This document shows, in pieces, positions 44,732 through 57,500 of a stretch of 64,000 bases of DNA (its first letter is position 1; the number at the start of each line of letters is the position of its first letter). The DNA lies in NCBI GenBank assembly GCA_027625915.1, contig JANTQA010000026.1, forward strand, positions 8,122,001 through 8,186,000. Reading direction: 5' to 3'. The translations under genes and the position numbers were made by a program. Origin of the DNA: Anaeramoeba flamelloides (Eukaryota > Metamonada > Anaeramoebidae). The notes under the pieces are model-generated. The model was not told where the DNA came from and did not search any database. It saw only the letters and a program-made list of their open reading frames with translations.

Positions 44732-45365
44732 TACAAGCTATTTCCAATTAAGTGGGACAAATTTCTTTTCGTATATTTTTATTAAACCCAATTTTCTAAA
44801 CCGTATATAAATATACAAAATCATTAACTACTATTTATTGATTTTTGATGAGAATTTAATTTGTTTCTTAGTATTATAGTACATAAATAAAATATATTAA
44901 AATTTCTTGATCTCTATTTTATCTGATATTTTTTAGGTATAAAAATTGGTATTTATTAATTTCTTTTTGATTGGAAAAATTGTTTTCATAACGTGTTGAA
45001 TCTCAAACAAATTTTCACATCGAATTGAATCTATATAACTACATTTGATTGTTTAAAAAATCATTTTTACCCTATTCATATTAACATTTTTTTTTATTGA
45101 AATTGTTTGAAATTTTTCAAAAAAAAAAGTGCTATTTTTTTTTTTCATTTTTTGGAATTATTTTAAGAAAAATCTTTAGAAATAAACACATTATTCATAT
45201 ATTCATTTGGTATTTATGTTAAAAACAATTATGTATTGTTAATTAATGAATAACCTCGACTAACAAAGATGAATGTTTTTAGAAATGTAAAAAAAAATGC
45301 ACAGTTTTTTTGGAAATACCTTATTATTCAATTTCAAATTTGGTTAAATTTCAAAATGTTTTCAA
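44732..45365 (+). repeat. R4 dispersed repeat, copy b
   Basis: Starts ACAAGCTATTTCCAATTAAG, continues with TATTTTTATTAAACCCAATT, ATACAAAATCATTAACTAC, TTTTATCTGATATTTTTTAG and ends after TTTGGAAATACCTTATTATT. Colinear with the reverse complement of 57070-57692. Confidence 0.65.
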
Positions 45366-45444
45366 AGTTATTTTTTTTATATTTTTGAAGAATTTCTTAA
45401 TTATTATTATTATAATGAAAATCTTAAATGGGTTTTAACGTTAT

Positions 45445-45472
45445 GGGGGGGGGGGGGGGGGGGGGGGGGGGG
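45445..45472 (+). repeat. Run of 28 consecutive G
   Basis: An uninterrupted G homopolymer in otherwise AT-rich DNA, preceded by TTAT and followed by TAAAAAGG. It could form G-quadruplexes; its exact length is likely to vary or to be uncertain in assembly. Confidence 0.95.
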
Positions 45473-46959
45473 TAAAAAGGATTATTTAAAGATTGGCAGT
45501 CTTTTATTACTAAAATTCTAGAAAATCCAAAATTTTGAAATGATCAATACTAATTATTTTCATAAATTTGTTCAAAACCCAATTTTAACCTCCACGTTAA
45601 GTGAAAATTTACCACGTAATACAAATTAAAAATTTATAATTGGTCTCTTAATTTTTTTTTTTTTTATAATTGAACAAACCATTCAAAACACCAAAATCTA
45701 CTCCAACCTAACCTAACATACTCTAAAATCATCTTAAATACTTTAAGATACATGGAATGGGTGTTTTAAAATACCTAAAGTAAATATTTTTCATAATATT
45801 GACTTTTTTTAAAATAATAAGAATTTTTCAAATTTTGAAATTTGACAAAAAACAAAAAAATAAAATTTTCCCGTATTTTTGATTTGTGGTAAATTATTGA
45901 AATTTATAGAATAACAGAATTTTTATACTAATAGCTGATGAAATTAAAAATTAATATAAGATTTGTATTATTTTGTGTTTTTAGGAACTTGTGTAGATGT
46001 GTTTTTGAGTAGATTAAAAATAAAATTGAAAAAGTAAAAAAAAAAAAAAAAAATGTATTTTAATTTTTAAAAAGTTGTTCATAATCACTTAAACAAAAAA
46101 AAAATCTAGTTATTTGAAATTTAAATTAAAAATTTATCAAATATCTGCATACTTTGTAATATTTTTTATAAAAGATAATATTAAGATTCTTGTTTTTTTC
46201 TATTTTTTACATTTTCAATTATAAATTGTTTTATTGATATAACAATTTTGTATTAAATTTGTATTAATGGATTGTGAATACATGTTTTCAACACATATCT
46301 GAATTGTTCAACACCCCCAATAATATTTTAAAGAAGATTTATAAAATTTCATTACATTTTTTTATCAATATTTTTTTGTTATTCTTTATCATTTTTTATT
46401 TTTATAAAAATTTAATCTTATAGCAAAGTTTAAGAAAGGATATACATTAATAAATTATTTAGTATTCAGCCTTTTGTTAGAAAAAACATGAAAAATTAAG
46501 AAATTATTTTTATCTATCACTATCATGAAACAATTTTCTCAAAAAAAAAAAATTAGTTTGACTGCATTTTTCACTTTTTGATAACCTCAATTAAAAACAG
46601 AATTGGTAAATATGAGATCTTGATCAAAATTTTTTTTTCAAGATATTTATCAAATCAAGTTAGAAAATCCAGGTTTTCTTAAGTTTGAAAAAAAAATCTA
46701 AATAATAAAAAATTCTGAAAAAAATTTTTATAACAGTTAAGTGGTTATAATAATATAATTTGAAAACATTTTAAATTTCTAAAACATCTTTCAAATGAAT
46801 AATCAATTATTTTGAGTATTAAAGAATTCTTTATTGATTTAAATTGAAAAAATAATTTTTTTTTGATTTCAGGTTAGGTTTTTTTTTAATTTTTGTTTTG
46901 ATTAGAAAATCTATAGATTTTTGAAACAAAAACAAAAAGTGATAAAAATTGCAGTTATT

Positions 46960-47830
46960 TTTCTCAGAATATACAAGAATTGAGAGGAATCTATTGATTT
47001 TACCCAATTCTTTTAAATATATGAAAAGTTACCGTTAGCTTTTCTTAAGTTTTCTGTTTCTTTGTGAAGTGTTCAAGGTTTTTTTTTACTTTTTGAAATA
47101 AACCGAAAATTTAAATAAATTTTCGGTTTATTACAAAAAGTAAAAAAAACCTAACGAGAAACCAGAGATTTTACAATTAAAATAGATGAACTCAAGAAAA
47201 CTGCGGTTAACATTTGTTTTTAATTTGAAAAATATTAAGAAAAATTCTGAAATTTTCTTTTTATTTCTTAATTAAAAAAAAACTAGGTACTCTACGGCAC
47301 TTGAAGTAAACTTTTAGTCTGGTTATTTCAAAAATAAAAAAAAAAAAAAAACAAGTTAGGTTTTCCATAATTCAAAAGAATTGAGAAAAATCTATCGATT
47401 ATAACCAATTCATATGAATCCTGGGAAAGTCTAAAACCTGAAATATTTATCACAAGAAATTTTTTTTTCTCTATTTCAGTTTTATTAGATGATTACAGCA
47501 TTTTCAAAACTATTAGTTATTATCTATTCAAGTAAAAATCTGCAAGTTGAATTAAACTAAAATTCATCCTTTTGTTTATTTAAAAAAAATTTACCCAAAA
47601 TAAACCTTTTTTCTTGACTAGATACTTTTGAAAAAGATGATTCTACTGACAAGAATAAATACAATAGCCTCATAAATTTGAAGTTCTGTAATTTTGATTA
47701 TATTGTAAATAAATTTTCATATTCAGGATGAAAGGTTAATTAAAGTAGAAGTTTTGTCTAACTTTTATTTTTCATACTAGTGATGTATAAAGTTCAAAAA
47801 AGTAAAAAGAAAAAAAAAAAATGATATCTA
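46960..47830 (+). repeat. R1 hairpin-array repeat, copy d
   Basis: Contains a near-perfect hairpin at about 47081-47148 (GG-T9-ACTTTTTGAAATAAACCG against CGGTTTATTACAAAAAGTA-A7-CC), a second one at about 47215-47285, and a degraded CCATAATTCAAAAGAATTGA arm pair near 47365-47425. The spacer GGTACTCTACGGCACTTG is at about 47285. The right end has TTAGTTATTATCTATTCAA and AAGTTTTGTCTAACTT, as in copies a and e. Confidence 0.7.
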
Positions 47831-48026
47831 AAATTATAGAATATGAGACTCTTTTTGAGGATTTATATTTTGTAAAATTGCCATAGATAGCAGACCTTAC
47901 AATAATTAATCATTGTAAAATAATAATAATAAAAAAAAAATAAATGATAATGTAAACCAAAACCAAATAAACTGAATAAGAAATGTAAAATGAATTGAGC
48001 AATTGATAAATAAACTAATTAATGGA

Positions 48027-49265
48027 TTATTTTTTCCTGTTTCTTATCTCTGTTGAGGACACATCGATTCTGAATTCGTCTTCTGATAATGCAATAAAAT
48101 GGTCTTTCAGTAATGGGTTTAACTCCACTTTTGATAAATCGTATTCAAATTTACCATTGTTTACTCTGCCACCGACAATGAATTTAATGTTATGAGAAAT
48201 TATTAAAGATTGCAAATGAATTATTTCATTAACATCTTTATAATATTTTTGATCAAATAACCGAGTATATGTGTCAAATCCAATAACATAATAGCAATTT
48301 CTGACAAATTCAATTTTGTCAATAAATCTTGGGCTGCAACTACAAAGATAAGCTACACCACGAACACGGAATTGGTTTCTTCTTCGGTGGAATTCTTTTT
48401 GAGTGATTGTGGGCTTGTCTGGGTTTGATAAAGAGGTCTCAAAAAGTACATGTACTTCTTTGTTTGTAATTTGCATGATTTTCTTTTTAGCTGCACTTGA
48501 TAATTTTAAATGGCCGTTATGCAAAGGATTGAACGATCCTGGAAAGATTGAGTAAACTTCGTTTGGAGGTAGACTTTTGTAAGAATCTAAAGTGACGCCC
48601 TTTTTGCAAGAGTCAATGTACTGCTCGTTATGCGAATAAAATAAATAATTGATTGTTTGTAACTCGAGCAGCTGATCAAAGAAATCAGGTTGATCCGTGA
48701 TTTGAAATTTAATGTCGTCCTCCTCTTCACTCATTTCTTTGATTAGCAAATCCAATTCTTCTGTCCTTGCAAAATCAATAAGTTTGAACAACAAAGATAA
48801 GAGGATTAAGGACAGAAATTCATCTTCTTCGGTCCTTGTTCGAAAGCCCTTTGCAAGCTTGACATGCGAGACGATCTTCTTTGTTTGTGCTGTGATACAC
48901 AAATTGCCGCCATGCAACTCTTTCATGTCCTTGGAAACTAACGTACAGATCCCACCAATGCCGAGCACACTGCTTGGTGAGGTTGTTTTTTTTTTGTTTC
49001 TTAAGGTCTTTTCCCTTGACCTTTCTGCAATTTGGACAACAGTTTGTTCATTCAACTCGTCCTTGTTCATGTTCTTGTTTGGTTTGTTTTTGATTCTTTC
49101 AAGAAGAGTTTCTTTCCTGATTTTTAAATCAACAATACAATCCCCACAACCAGACACACCTGTCAAAAGGGAATAAAAATATCCCCCAAAGCCAACAAGT
49201 GTGGAACTAATTTCATATTCCTTTTCATAAAATTCTTTGACTAATTCCTGTGGTAAGCTCACCAT
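48027..49265 (-). CDS. CinA-like domain fused to NMN-adenylyltransferase-like domain
   Basis: Single open frame of 412 residues from the Met at 49265 (MVSLPQELVKEFYEKE). The frame extends 30 residues further to 49355, but that extension is AT-rich and looks like 5' UTR. Residues about 1-190 resemble the C-terminal CinA (NMN deamidase-type) fold: SLLTGVSGCGDCIVD, GIGGICTLVS, a FRTRTEEDEF segment and a following helix. Residues about 235-412 are a nucleotidyltransferase domain: SIFPGSFNPLHNGH with the HxGH signature (249-252), YYVIGFDTYTRLFD, IKFIVGGRV and the closing VSSTEIRNR (402-408, ISSTxxR motif). NMNAT-like enzymes join NMN and ATP to make NAD. CinA-plus-nucleotidyltransferase proteins are known in plants and some other eukaryotes; exact substrate is unproven. 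No introns, and higher G+C than the flanks. Confidence 0.78.
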   Translation of the reverse strand: MVSLPQELVKEFYEKEYEISSTLVGFGGYFYSLLTGVSGCGDCIVDLKIRKETLLERIKNKPNKNMNKDELNEQTVVQIAERSREKTLRNKKKTTSPSSVLGIGGICTLVSKDMKELHGGNLCITAQTKKIVSHVKLAKGFRTRTEEDEFLSLILLSLLFKLIDFARTEELDLLIKEMSEEEDDIKFQITDQPDFFDQLLELQTINYLFYSHNEQYIDSCKKGVTLDSYKSLPPNEVYSIFPGSFNPLHNGHLKLSSAAKKKIMQITNKEVHVLFETSLSNPDKPTITQKEFHRRRNQFRVRGVAYLCSCSPRFIDKIEFVRNCYYVIGFDTYTRLFDQKYYKDVNEIIHLQSLIISHNIKFIVGGRVNNGKFEYDLSKVELNPLLKDHFIALSEDEFRIDVSSTEIRNRKK

Positions 49266-50129
49266 TTTGATTTGAAATAATAAAAATGAAAAAATAACTT
49301 TGCTTTTAAGAATTCTAAGAATTATTCTCCCCATATTGTCAGAGGTAGGTTTCAAACGGATTCTTCGGGTGTGTCATAAATCCCTTTGTTCCTATTAGGT
49401 TAAAGATATTATTTTATCAGCATATGAGAATAAATTTTGTTTTAAAAAATTTCCTATTATTCTTCTTCCGGTTATTTGTTCGATTGTAAAAACCTACGAA
49501 ATATTAATTTCAAATTAAGAGTAGTAACGATTTATGGGGAGTTTATTGTGCTACTTAATGTCAAAGAGCCCTGCTTTTGTTTTTCAATAGATATAAATGT
49601 ACTTTTTTTGTAAATTCATTTAAATTCTTGTTGTTTTATAGGTTTTGCTTTATTATTGTTTAGAGGGTTTTGAAGTTCATCTGTCTTTGTATGGTAGTGT
49701 TTGAATTTTACATTTTCTTTGATGGTTTATCTCATCAATAGGCAAATTTTAGGAAAAAAAGAGTTCTTAGATTTTTAAAAAGGTTCTTTTGCTAAAAAAA
49801 AATTGTTTTAAATATCTTTAGTTGTTTTAGATTTTTGAAAAAAGTTCCTTTTAGCAAAGAGGTTTCAGTAATCAATGTGTGTGATCAATTTAAAGTTCAA
49901 TTTTTTTGCTAAAACTCAAAATATGACATTTTTCATTTACTTTAAAAAAAAACACAACAATCACCGATTTTAACAACTTGGTAAACTTTTAAAATACAAA
50001 AAGATCAGAAAATATAGTTAATGCAAGAAACTATATCATAATTACCATTATTCTTTGGTTCATCTTACCAATTGTTAGTTTTAAATAATAAATGATAATA
50101 ATTTAAATTAAAACATCCTAAAAAGAAAA

Positions 50130-52170
50130 AATAAAATTGAAAAAAAAAAGTTAGACAAAAGTACTACGTTCCTTAACCCCTCATCTTAAAATAATAGACT
50201 TTGTTCGCAATCTCATCAAAATTTCCGAACTTCAAATTTATGAGGCGATTGTATTTATTCTTGTCATACGAATCACCTTTTTCAAAAGTATCTAGTCAAG
50301 AAAAAAGGTCTTACCGTTGTGGAAAAAAAGTGAAACTGGAAAAAAAGTTCAACACGGTTTTTAATTGGGAACATTACTGAAAATTCAAGGTAAGATCAAT
50401 GAAAAAAAGAATAAATAAATAAATACTATTTGTTTCAAAATAAATTGAACAAAATTTTCATTCAGCTTTCCAAAAAAAGATTTTTAAAAAAATCATGTAA
50501 CATTTCAACTTTTAAATTCTTAAAACCAGTTGAAATAATTAATTTCCATCTTAGAGAATTGGGGTCTTGGATGATTTATTTTGGTTCCAGGTTGTGATTT
50601 TTTTGGAAAGCTGAATGAAAATTTTGATCTTTTTATTTTGCAATTAACAGTAAAGACAAAATGAAGAATTCTCCACAATAACAGTTTTTTAAATACTATC
50701 TTTTAGTCTGGATTTTTCTTTGATTGATCAATTATTAAAAATTTGTTCAAAAAATTGACTATTTTTGAGATCTCCAAATTTACACCACCAATTTCGATAA
50801 ATCAAGCAGATTTAAATTGTATTAGTTGGGTTGATTGAAAATAATATAATGGGTTATTATTTGAAGTTAATTGGTTTCTTCTTTTAATTGATTTTACTTT
50901 TTATTTTCAGTAATGTTCCCAATTAAAAACCGTGTTGAACTTTTTTTCCAGTTTCACTTTTTTTCCACAACAGTTATTTTCGGGTACGAAAGTCCAAAAA
51001 AATGCAATAATGAATTTTAGTTTAATTCAACTTGCAGATTTTTACTTGAATAGATAATAACTAGTAGTTTTGAAAATGGTGTACCCATCTAATAAAACTG
51101 AAATAGAGATAAAAAAAATTGCTTATGATAATTATTGCCATGTCCGTCAAGTGCTGTAGTTTGTCTAGGTTTTTTTTTAAATAAAGATATAAACTGAAAA
51201 TTTAAAGATTTTGCTTAATTCTTTTAAATTCTAGAAAACTTAACAGCTGTTTGTTTTTATTTTTAGAATAAACCAAAAATTTATGAAATTTTCACCCAAT
51301 TGCTTAAAACAAAAAACCTAACTTCGCTTTTCTTGAGGTTTTCTGTTTTATATATAAAATCTATCAATTTTCGTTAGGTTTTTTCGAGTTTTCTGTTTAT
51401 TTGGAAAATCAATAGATTTTCGTTAGGTTTTTTTTACTTTAGAAATAAAATATAAAACCTCAAAAAAAACCTAGAACACTTCACAAATAAATAGAAAACC
51501 CCAGAAAAACTAACAAAAGTTTTCCAGAATTCAAAAGTATATAGAAATATCAAAGATTTTAATCAATTTTTTTAATTTTTGGAAAACCTAATGGAAGTTT
51601 TCGTCAAGTGCCGCAGAGTACCTAGCTTTTCAAGAATTCAAAATAATTGAGCAAAATATATGATTTTACCCTATTCTATTAAATCCCGGAAAATATAAAA
51701 AAAGGTCTACATTAAGTACCTAGATTTTCTTGAGATTTTCTATTTTATTTGTAAAGTTTTCTAGGTTTTTGTTATTTTTTGAAATAAACTGAAAATTTTA
51801 AAAAATTTTTGTTTTATTACAAAAAGTAAAAAAAAAACTTAACTAATATCAATAGATTTTTTAAATTAATAGATAACTCAAAATAACCAAATGAAAATCT
51901 ATTGATTTTCAAAATAAATTGAAAAGTAAAAAAACATAACGAATATCTATTGTTTTTCCAAATAAACAGAAAACTAAAGTAAATTTAATAATTTTTTTTT
52001 TTTTTTTACTTTTTAGAATAATCCCAAAATTAATTTAACTTTACAGTTTATTTCAAAAATTAAAAAAAAAAAACCAACAAAACTGTCCTAGGTTTTCCAG
52101 AATTTAAAAGAATGGAGAAAAATCTAGATTTTACCCAATTCTTTTGAATTCTGGAAAACCATTCGCAAAA
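50130..52170 (-). repeat. R1 hairpin-array repeat, copy e (inverted, interrupted by a MITE)
   Basis: On the minus strand it runs colinear with copies a and d. The spacer (reverse complement of GTCAAGTGCCGCAGAGTACC) is at about 51604 and a variant at about 51142. The clearest hairpin is 52083-52165: AGGTTTTCCAGAATTTAAAA against TTTTGAATTCTGGAAAACC. Without the 660-bp insertion the copy is about 1.4 kb, like copy a. Confidence 0.7.
50314..50973. mobile_element. 660-bp MITE with ~70-bp terminal inverted repeats and TTA duplication
   Basis: TTA at 50311-50313 and 50974-50976. Left end CCGTTGTGGAAAAAAAGTGA and right end complementary to CTGTTGTGGAAAAAAAGTGA; the arms match for about 70 bases with a single visible mismatch. 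A smaller inverted repeat lies inside (TTTTCATTCAGCTTTCC at about 50457 and its complement near 50608). The flanks rejoin to the R1 sequence of copy d once element and one TTA are removed. A TTA/TAA duplication is typical of PIF/Harbinger elements. No transposase. Confidence 0.85.
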
Positions 52171-52330
52171 TCATGAAAAATAATTATTTTTATCAATTTA
52201 TATCAATAAATAATTCTTTAATAGTCAAAATAATTGGTTAGAAATTTGAAAGATATATATTAAATTTAAAATGCATTTAAAATATAACAAATAACCACTC
52301 AACTGTGAAAAAAAAATTCTTTAATTTTTT

Positions 52331-52395
52331 ACTACGACCAGTTCGAGTTTTAAGACACAAACTTTGAACAAATTTTAAGGCACAAAAAAATTCTC
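52331..52395 (+). mobile_element. Fragment of the 197-bp MITE
   Basis: CCAGTTCGAGTTTTAAGACA followed by CAAACTTTGAAC and AATTTTAAGGCACAAAAAAA corresponds to one arm of the 197-bp family; the second arm is not found. Confidence 0.55.
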
Positions 52396-53153
52396 AAAAA
52401 AAAAACTACAAAAAATGAAATAAATAACCACCCTTTCAAAAATTATTACCCACCTGTTATAATAAATTGAAAAAAAAATATTCTTTAGTATTCAAGAACA
52501 ATTAATAATTAAATTTGATTTGTAATTCATTTTTAAATCATTCAAAATATATACAAACCTGATATTATCAAAATTAAAATAAAATAAAACCAAAAACAAA
52601 AAAAAAATGAGTCATAATTTTGGAAAGGGGCATTACCAATTTTTTATTACAAACTTTTACTAAAAAAAAGTAAACAATAAGATTTTTTACGAATAATTAA
52701 ATTCATTTTAAAAGATATTACATGGTCGAAATTTTCATAATGATTAATGATCTTTTCAAAGATCTTTTTTTTTTTCCACATGATCGTTGTTACAAAAAAA
52801 AGAAATTGAAAAAGAATAGAAAAACAAACTAAAAACAAAAATTTGAAAAGGAAAAAGAAAAAAAAAAGAAAATTAAAAATTTGAAAAAGTAAAACTCAAA
52901 AATTTGAAAAAGCAAAACTAATATAAAGATATCAAAAAAATGATTCTGATCCGAAAATTTGAAAAAAAATTATGATTAGAATACGGAATAAATCCTCAAA
53001 ACAACTTCCATTCACCTTATAAAGTGAGTCAAAAATTTTTAAATCAAGTATAGTTTTTAAAATCAAAATTATGTCCGAATTGAATATAAAATATGGTATT
53101 GTTATTCTTCCAACTTTTTAAAATTTGTTTAAATTTTTGGAATTGAATTTAGT

Positions 53154-53179
53154 TATATATATATATATATATATATATA
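53154..53179. repeat. (TA)n microsatellite
   Basis: Alternating T/A tract of about 26 bases. Confidence 0.9.
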
Positions 53180-54551
53180 AATGAAAAAAAAAAGGCACGA
53201 TTAAAAGAAAATAGGATATTAAAAAGAAACTATCTTAATTAAATAACAGTCTCCCATATTAAAATTCACCAAAATGCATCAAATTAAATTGAATGAACCA
53301 AAAGTATCTTGTCAATATTTTTTTGTGTTCTTAATTAAATGATTGTATATTTTTTTTTAAAAAAAAATTGTTAATCAATTTTTTACCTCGATTTTTAGAC
53401 CAAATATTAAGAAAGAACATTAATCTGATAATTAAAAAAAAAAATCCTAAAAAATTCATGGATTCTTTAATTTTTGAAAATCATTGTGTTTTTTTTTTTT
53501 TTGATTTTTTAACATTTACTTCTTATTAACCCTTTTTAAATTTAAATTTCTTGCTTTTTTTTTGCTTATTTTTTTTTTTTGTTTTTACAATTCCAAGAAG
53601 AAAAACAATTTAATTTTGTCCTTTCTGCAAATAATTGAGAACTCTCATAATTTTTATGACAATACCCTATTGGAACAATTAAGATTAAGTATATCCAGAG
53701 TGTAATTTGTACTACTTCTATTATAATACTCTTATTCAAATAACCTCTACCCACTGGATGTTTAATTTGAAAGACTCCTTACCTACATTAGTTTTAACTC
53801 ACCAAACAAAAAATCAAACTAGCAATTTATAGTCTTAAAACCTTGTATTATGATCACCCGAAAAAAATCAAAAATAAATTGGAAAAAATTTAGTGTAAAA
53901 TAAATTCAGAATAATCCCATCAAAAAATTATTTTCAGTATTTATCCGAATGTGCTATCCTTGTAATTACTCTCAAAAACCACATTTTTAGTTCTATTATA
54001 AGACAAAAACAATTTACATAATTAGAAATGATATTAATCCACTAGAAAAATTTGGAACAATATGGTGACTAATTCAACCCAACAAAAATAGTATAACCCC
54101 CTTAAATAATTTCAAGATTTATGAAACTTTCATTCGAACAATCTGCAAGATTTCAGTCTATGGTATTATATTTTAACATTTTTCAAATTTCAAATACTCA
54201 TTAATATAAGTTTTTTCAGCTCTCCAAAGTTATCAAGAAAAAATTGATTTCCAAAAATATACATTTTGAAAATGTTGAATTTTTTCTCAAGTTATTCAAA
54301 ATCAAAATATTTGTTTCATTGTAAAAACCTGAAACTGTTTTTCAGAAAAGCCAAAAGGTGTTTTTCATTGTAGGAAACTTTTGAAGAGTTTTACTTGTAT
54401 AAACTTATAAAATTGGAAGTTAAGAGAATTGAATAATTCCATTACCATCTAAATTTGAAACACTTTTACAAAAAAGTGTCCACAATTTTTAAGCTTTTCT
54501 TGGTCTGAAATTTATAAATTGAGACTATTTTTTTAATCTTTGCTTTTTTTG

Positions 54552-57500
54552 ATGATCAGTTTTGCTTGTCAGAAGTGTCAACAAGAGATCGAAATTCATG
54601 AGTCTTTGTTTCTCTTTAATAAGAAAAATATGAATCGGTTGGTTGAACTACTTGAATTAGATACTCAACAATTAAAAGAAATCGAAGATCTCTGTTTTCA
54701 ATTGGGCAAAAATGGTATATGAGACTTACTTTTTTCTTAATTTAAAAAAAGAAATCTTTTTCTCTACTAAAAAAAAGCCAACAAACAAACTCTTTTGAAA
54801 TGCTCAATTAACTTTTTTTAAACTCTGTATTTATATATTTTGGGAAATAAAAAAAAGTATTTCGAAGAAGAAATGAAAAAATTCAAAAAGAGTGGGTTGT
54901 TGTTCAAAATGAAGGAAATAAAAATCTTGTGAATGAAAAAGATCCAAATAATGTTAAAAAAAAGGATAACGAAATTATTAATGAACAAACAACCAAAGAG
55001 AAGGAAAGGGGGAATGATAAGGAAAATGATAAGAAAAGTCAAGAAGAAAAAAAAAAAAGGTTTACCGATCTTGAAAAAGATTTCGAAGAGTATTTTTTAG
55101 AATTACTTGAGCAAAGAGAGGTGACTCAAAATTTTGTAATAGATCAAAACAGTAAAATCTTTTGTTCTTTTTTTTATTCTCAAATGATTTGATTTTTATT
55201 TGCCCATTTGGTTGAAAATTTGAAAACTCAAAAAAATTAACACAAAACAAAAAAACAAACAAAAAAAAAAAATTAACAAACAGAAAATCAAAAACAACAA
55301 GAATTGAAAACAAACCTTTGTAAAAAGCTTTTTAATTTAATTTCAACTCAAACCAAAGAAGACTTTCCACTTTGTTCTGATTGTACAATCTTGTGGTCCA
55401 AAGCAATTAATGAAAAAATTAAAGACAAACTAAGACAAAAGAAAGTGTACCATTATTTTGTAGATCACTTCCAAACAACAAGTATGGTTGACGATCAAGC
55501 ATTAGCACAAAACATTCAGCAATACGATGTAGAAATTGATCAAATACTGAAAGAAATCGAAGAGCTGACAAGTTGTGAAGAAGAAATTGATCAAGAGTTA
55601 ATTGGAATCCAGGAAAGAGAAACAACACTTGCTCAACTTGAAAAGAAATATTACCAAGATTTCAATAATCTTCAAAGATTGGAGTCATCTTTTCAATTCT
55701 CAAGAAAAAGTCTAATCACAAAAATTAAAACTGCACAATCAGAGTTAGACAAACTCTTATCAACTTCGGTTTTTAATGGTGTTTTCCGTATTTATTTTAA
55801 TGACCATTTTGCAACAATAAATAATTTAAGAATCGGTAAATTAGATTCCGTGCCTGTTGAAATTGAAGAAATTAATGCTGCTTTTGGTATTGTTCTATCT
55901 CTTTTCTTCTTTATTATAACTTTTCCTTCTCTTCCTCTTTTCTTCTGTTGCTTTTTTTGGAATAATTTGTTATTAAATTTTCAGATTATTTTGTGGTTTA
56001 CTTTTTTATTTACGAAAATGATTTTTGAATTTTTCAAGTTTTTTGTTAAAATTATGATTTTTCCATTAGAGGTGGTACTTTTCCGATATGTGCCCTCAAA
56101 GGGCCAAGAAACTTTTCAGTATATTTGATGTTTTTAATGACAACAAAATTCCATTTTCTCAACCATTGGATATATTTGGGTTTGTTTAATTTGTAAAAAA
56201 GTATTTTCGATTTTCTCTTGGTGTTTCTGCTCCAAATCACTTCCTTTCTTTTTTAAATATAATAGAATGTTAATAAAAACACCAAATATATTGCCAAGTT
56301 GCCTTTTCTCTTGTACAAATTCCTGAAAAGTATAATGGTTTATGAAAAAATCACAATTTTAACAAAAAACTTGAAAAAATCATTTGTGTGTACAAAGAAA
56401 GGGTGATGAAAAAAAAAGATAAAAGTAATCAGTCGACATAAACCTAAATGAGGTGCCAAATTTGAGTATTACAAATCACTCAAAGGGGAAAATAAATTTA
56501 AAAATAATATAGAAAAAGGAAATTCAGTCCGAAAAATTACTGTTGCTAAAATAACTCTCCAAGATTTGGTAAACCGCGCAATGCCAATTAAAAGTCGGGT
56601 TTCTTTTTTATAACAAACCTACACCTTAAATCGTCAAATAAACGGACAATAAACAATAAGTAAATATGATATTGGTTTCTTAAAGTTCTACAATTAACAA
56701 AGAAATTCTAAAAACGAATGATCAAATGTAAAATTATTCTCAAAAAATAGGGATTATTTTTGATCCTTTTTTTACAAAACATAAAGCTAAAATTAAAAAA
56801 TTTATAAAAATTGTAAAAACCCCTTAAATTTTAAAACAAATTCTGTTCCAATTTAAAACTGGCTTAAAAACATCACAGGATTGACCTTCGGAATTGATTT
56901 GAACTTGGGTATATTATTGGACAGTTGATTAGATATTGTATTGGAACCAGCATGAAGAAAAAAGCACGAGTTTTATTTGAAACAAAATTTTTAGGCTCTG
57001 TACACGGATATTTTTGTCTGTGGTAGATGTTATTGTATAATTGGTGATAAAAAGATGGCAACCCACTCGTGATTTTTTGTTGATTGGTTGTGGCTAAGGC
57101 ATTTCCGAAAAAGTTGGGCATTTTTTTTTACATTTCATAAAAAAATCATCTTTTGAGTGGAGCTATTCGTTACTTTACAATACCAAATTAAGTTAAACAT
57201 TAATACTGATTGAATCAATGACTATGGTATTTATTTCAAAATATATTTGTTGAATATATTTCTCAAAGAATGAAAAAAAAAAAAAAAAAGCACTTTTATT
57301 GAGAAAACAATGCATACGCCAATTTCAATAAAAAACTGGAAATATGGAAAGGGCACAAATGATTTTTTAAACAATTAAATAAAGTTATATGTTTTCCATT
57401 TTATTGGAAAAATTGTTGAGATTAAACAAGTTAGGAAAACAATTTTTTCGATCGAAAAGAAAATAATATATAGCAATTTTCACACCTAAAAAATATCAGA

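Larger units (their letters stand above)
43764..48026. other. Gene-poor intergenic region, 4.3 kb, between the helicase-like gene and the CinA/NMNAT gene
   Basis: No supported gene. Contains MITE copy 3, R4 copy b, a run of 28 G and R1 copy d. The first ~150 bases after 43763 should include the helicase-gene promoter (minus strand). Confidence 0.55.
49266..54551. other. Gene-poor intergenic region, 5.3 kb, between divergent CinA/NMNAT and Beclin genes
   Basis: No supported gene. Dominated by R1 copy e (about 50130-52170), which carries a 660-bp MITE insertion. Also a fragment of the 197-bp MITE (52331-52395), a (TA)n tract (53154-53179) and about 1.3 kb of featureless AT-rich DNA before Beclin. 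Confidence 0.55.

Noticed and set aside
45445-45472. Poly-G tract as a telomere or chromosome end
   Set aside because: There is no repeat unit other than G, and ordinary repeats and genes continue on both sides.
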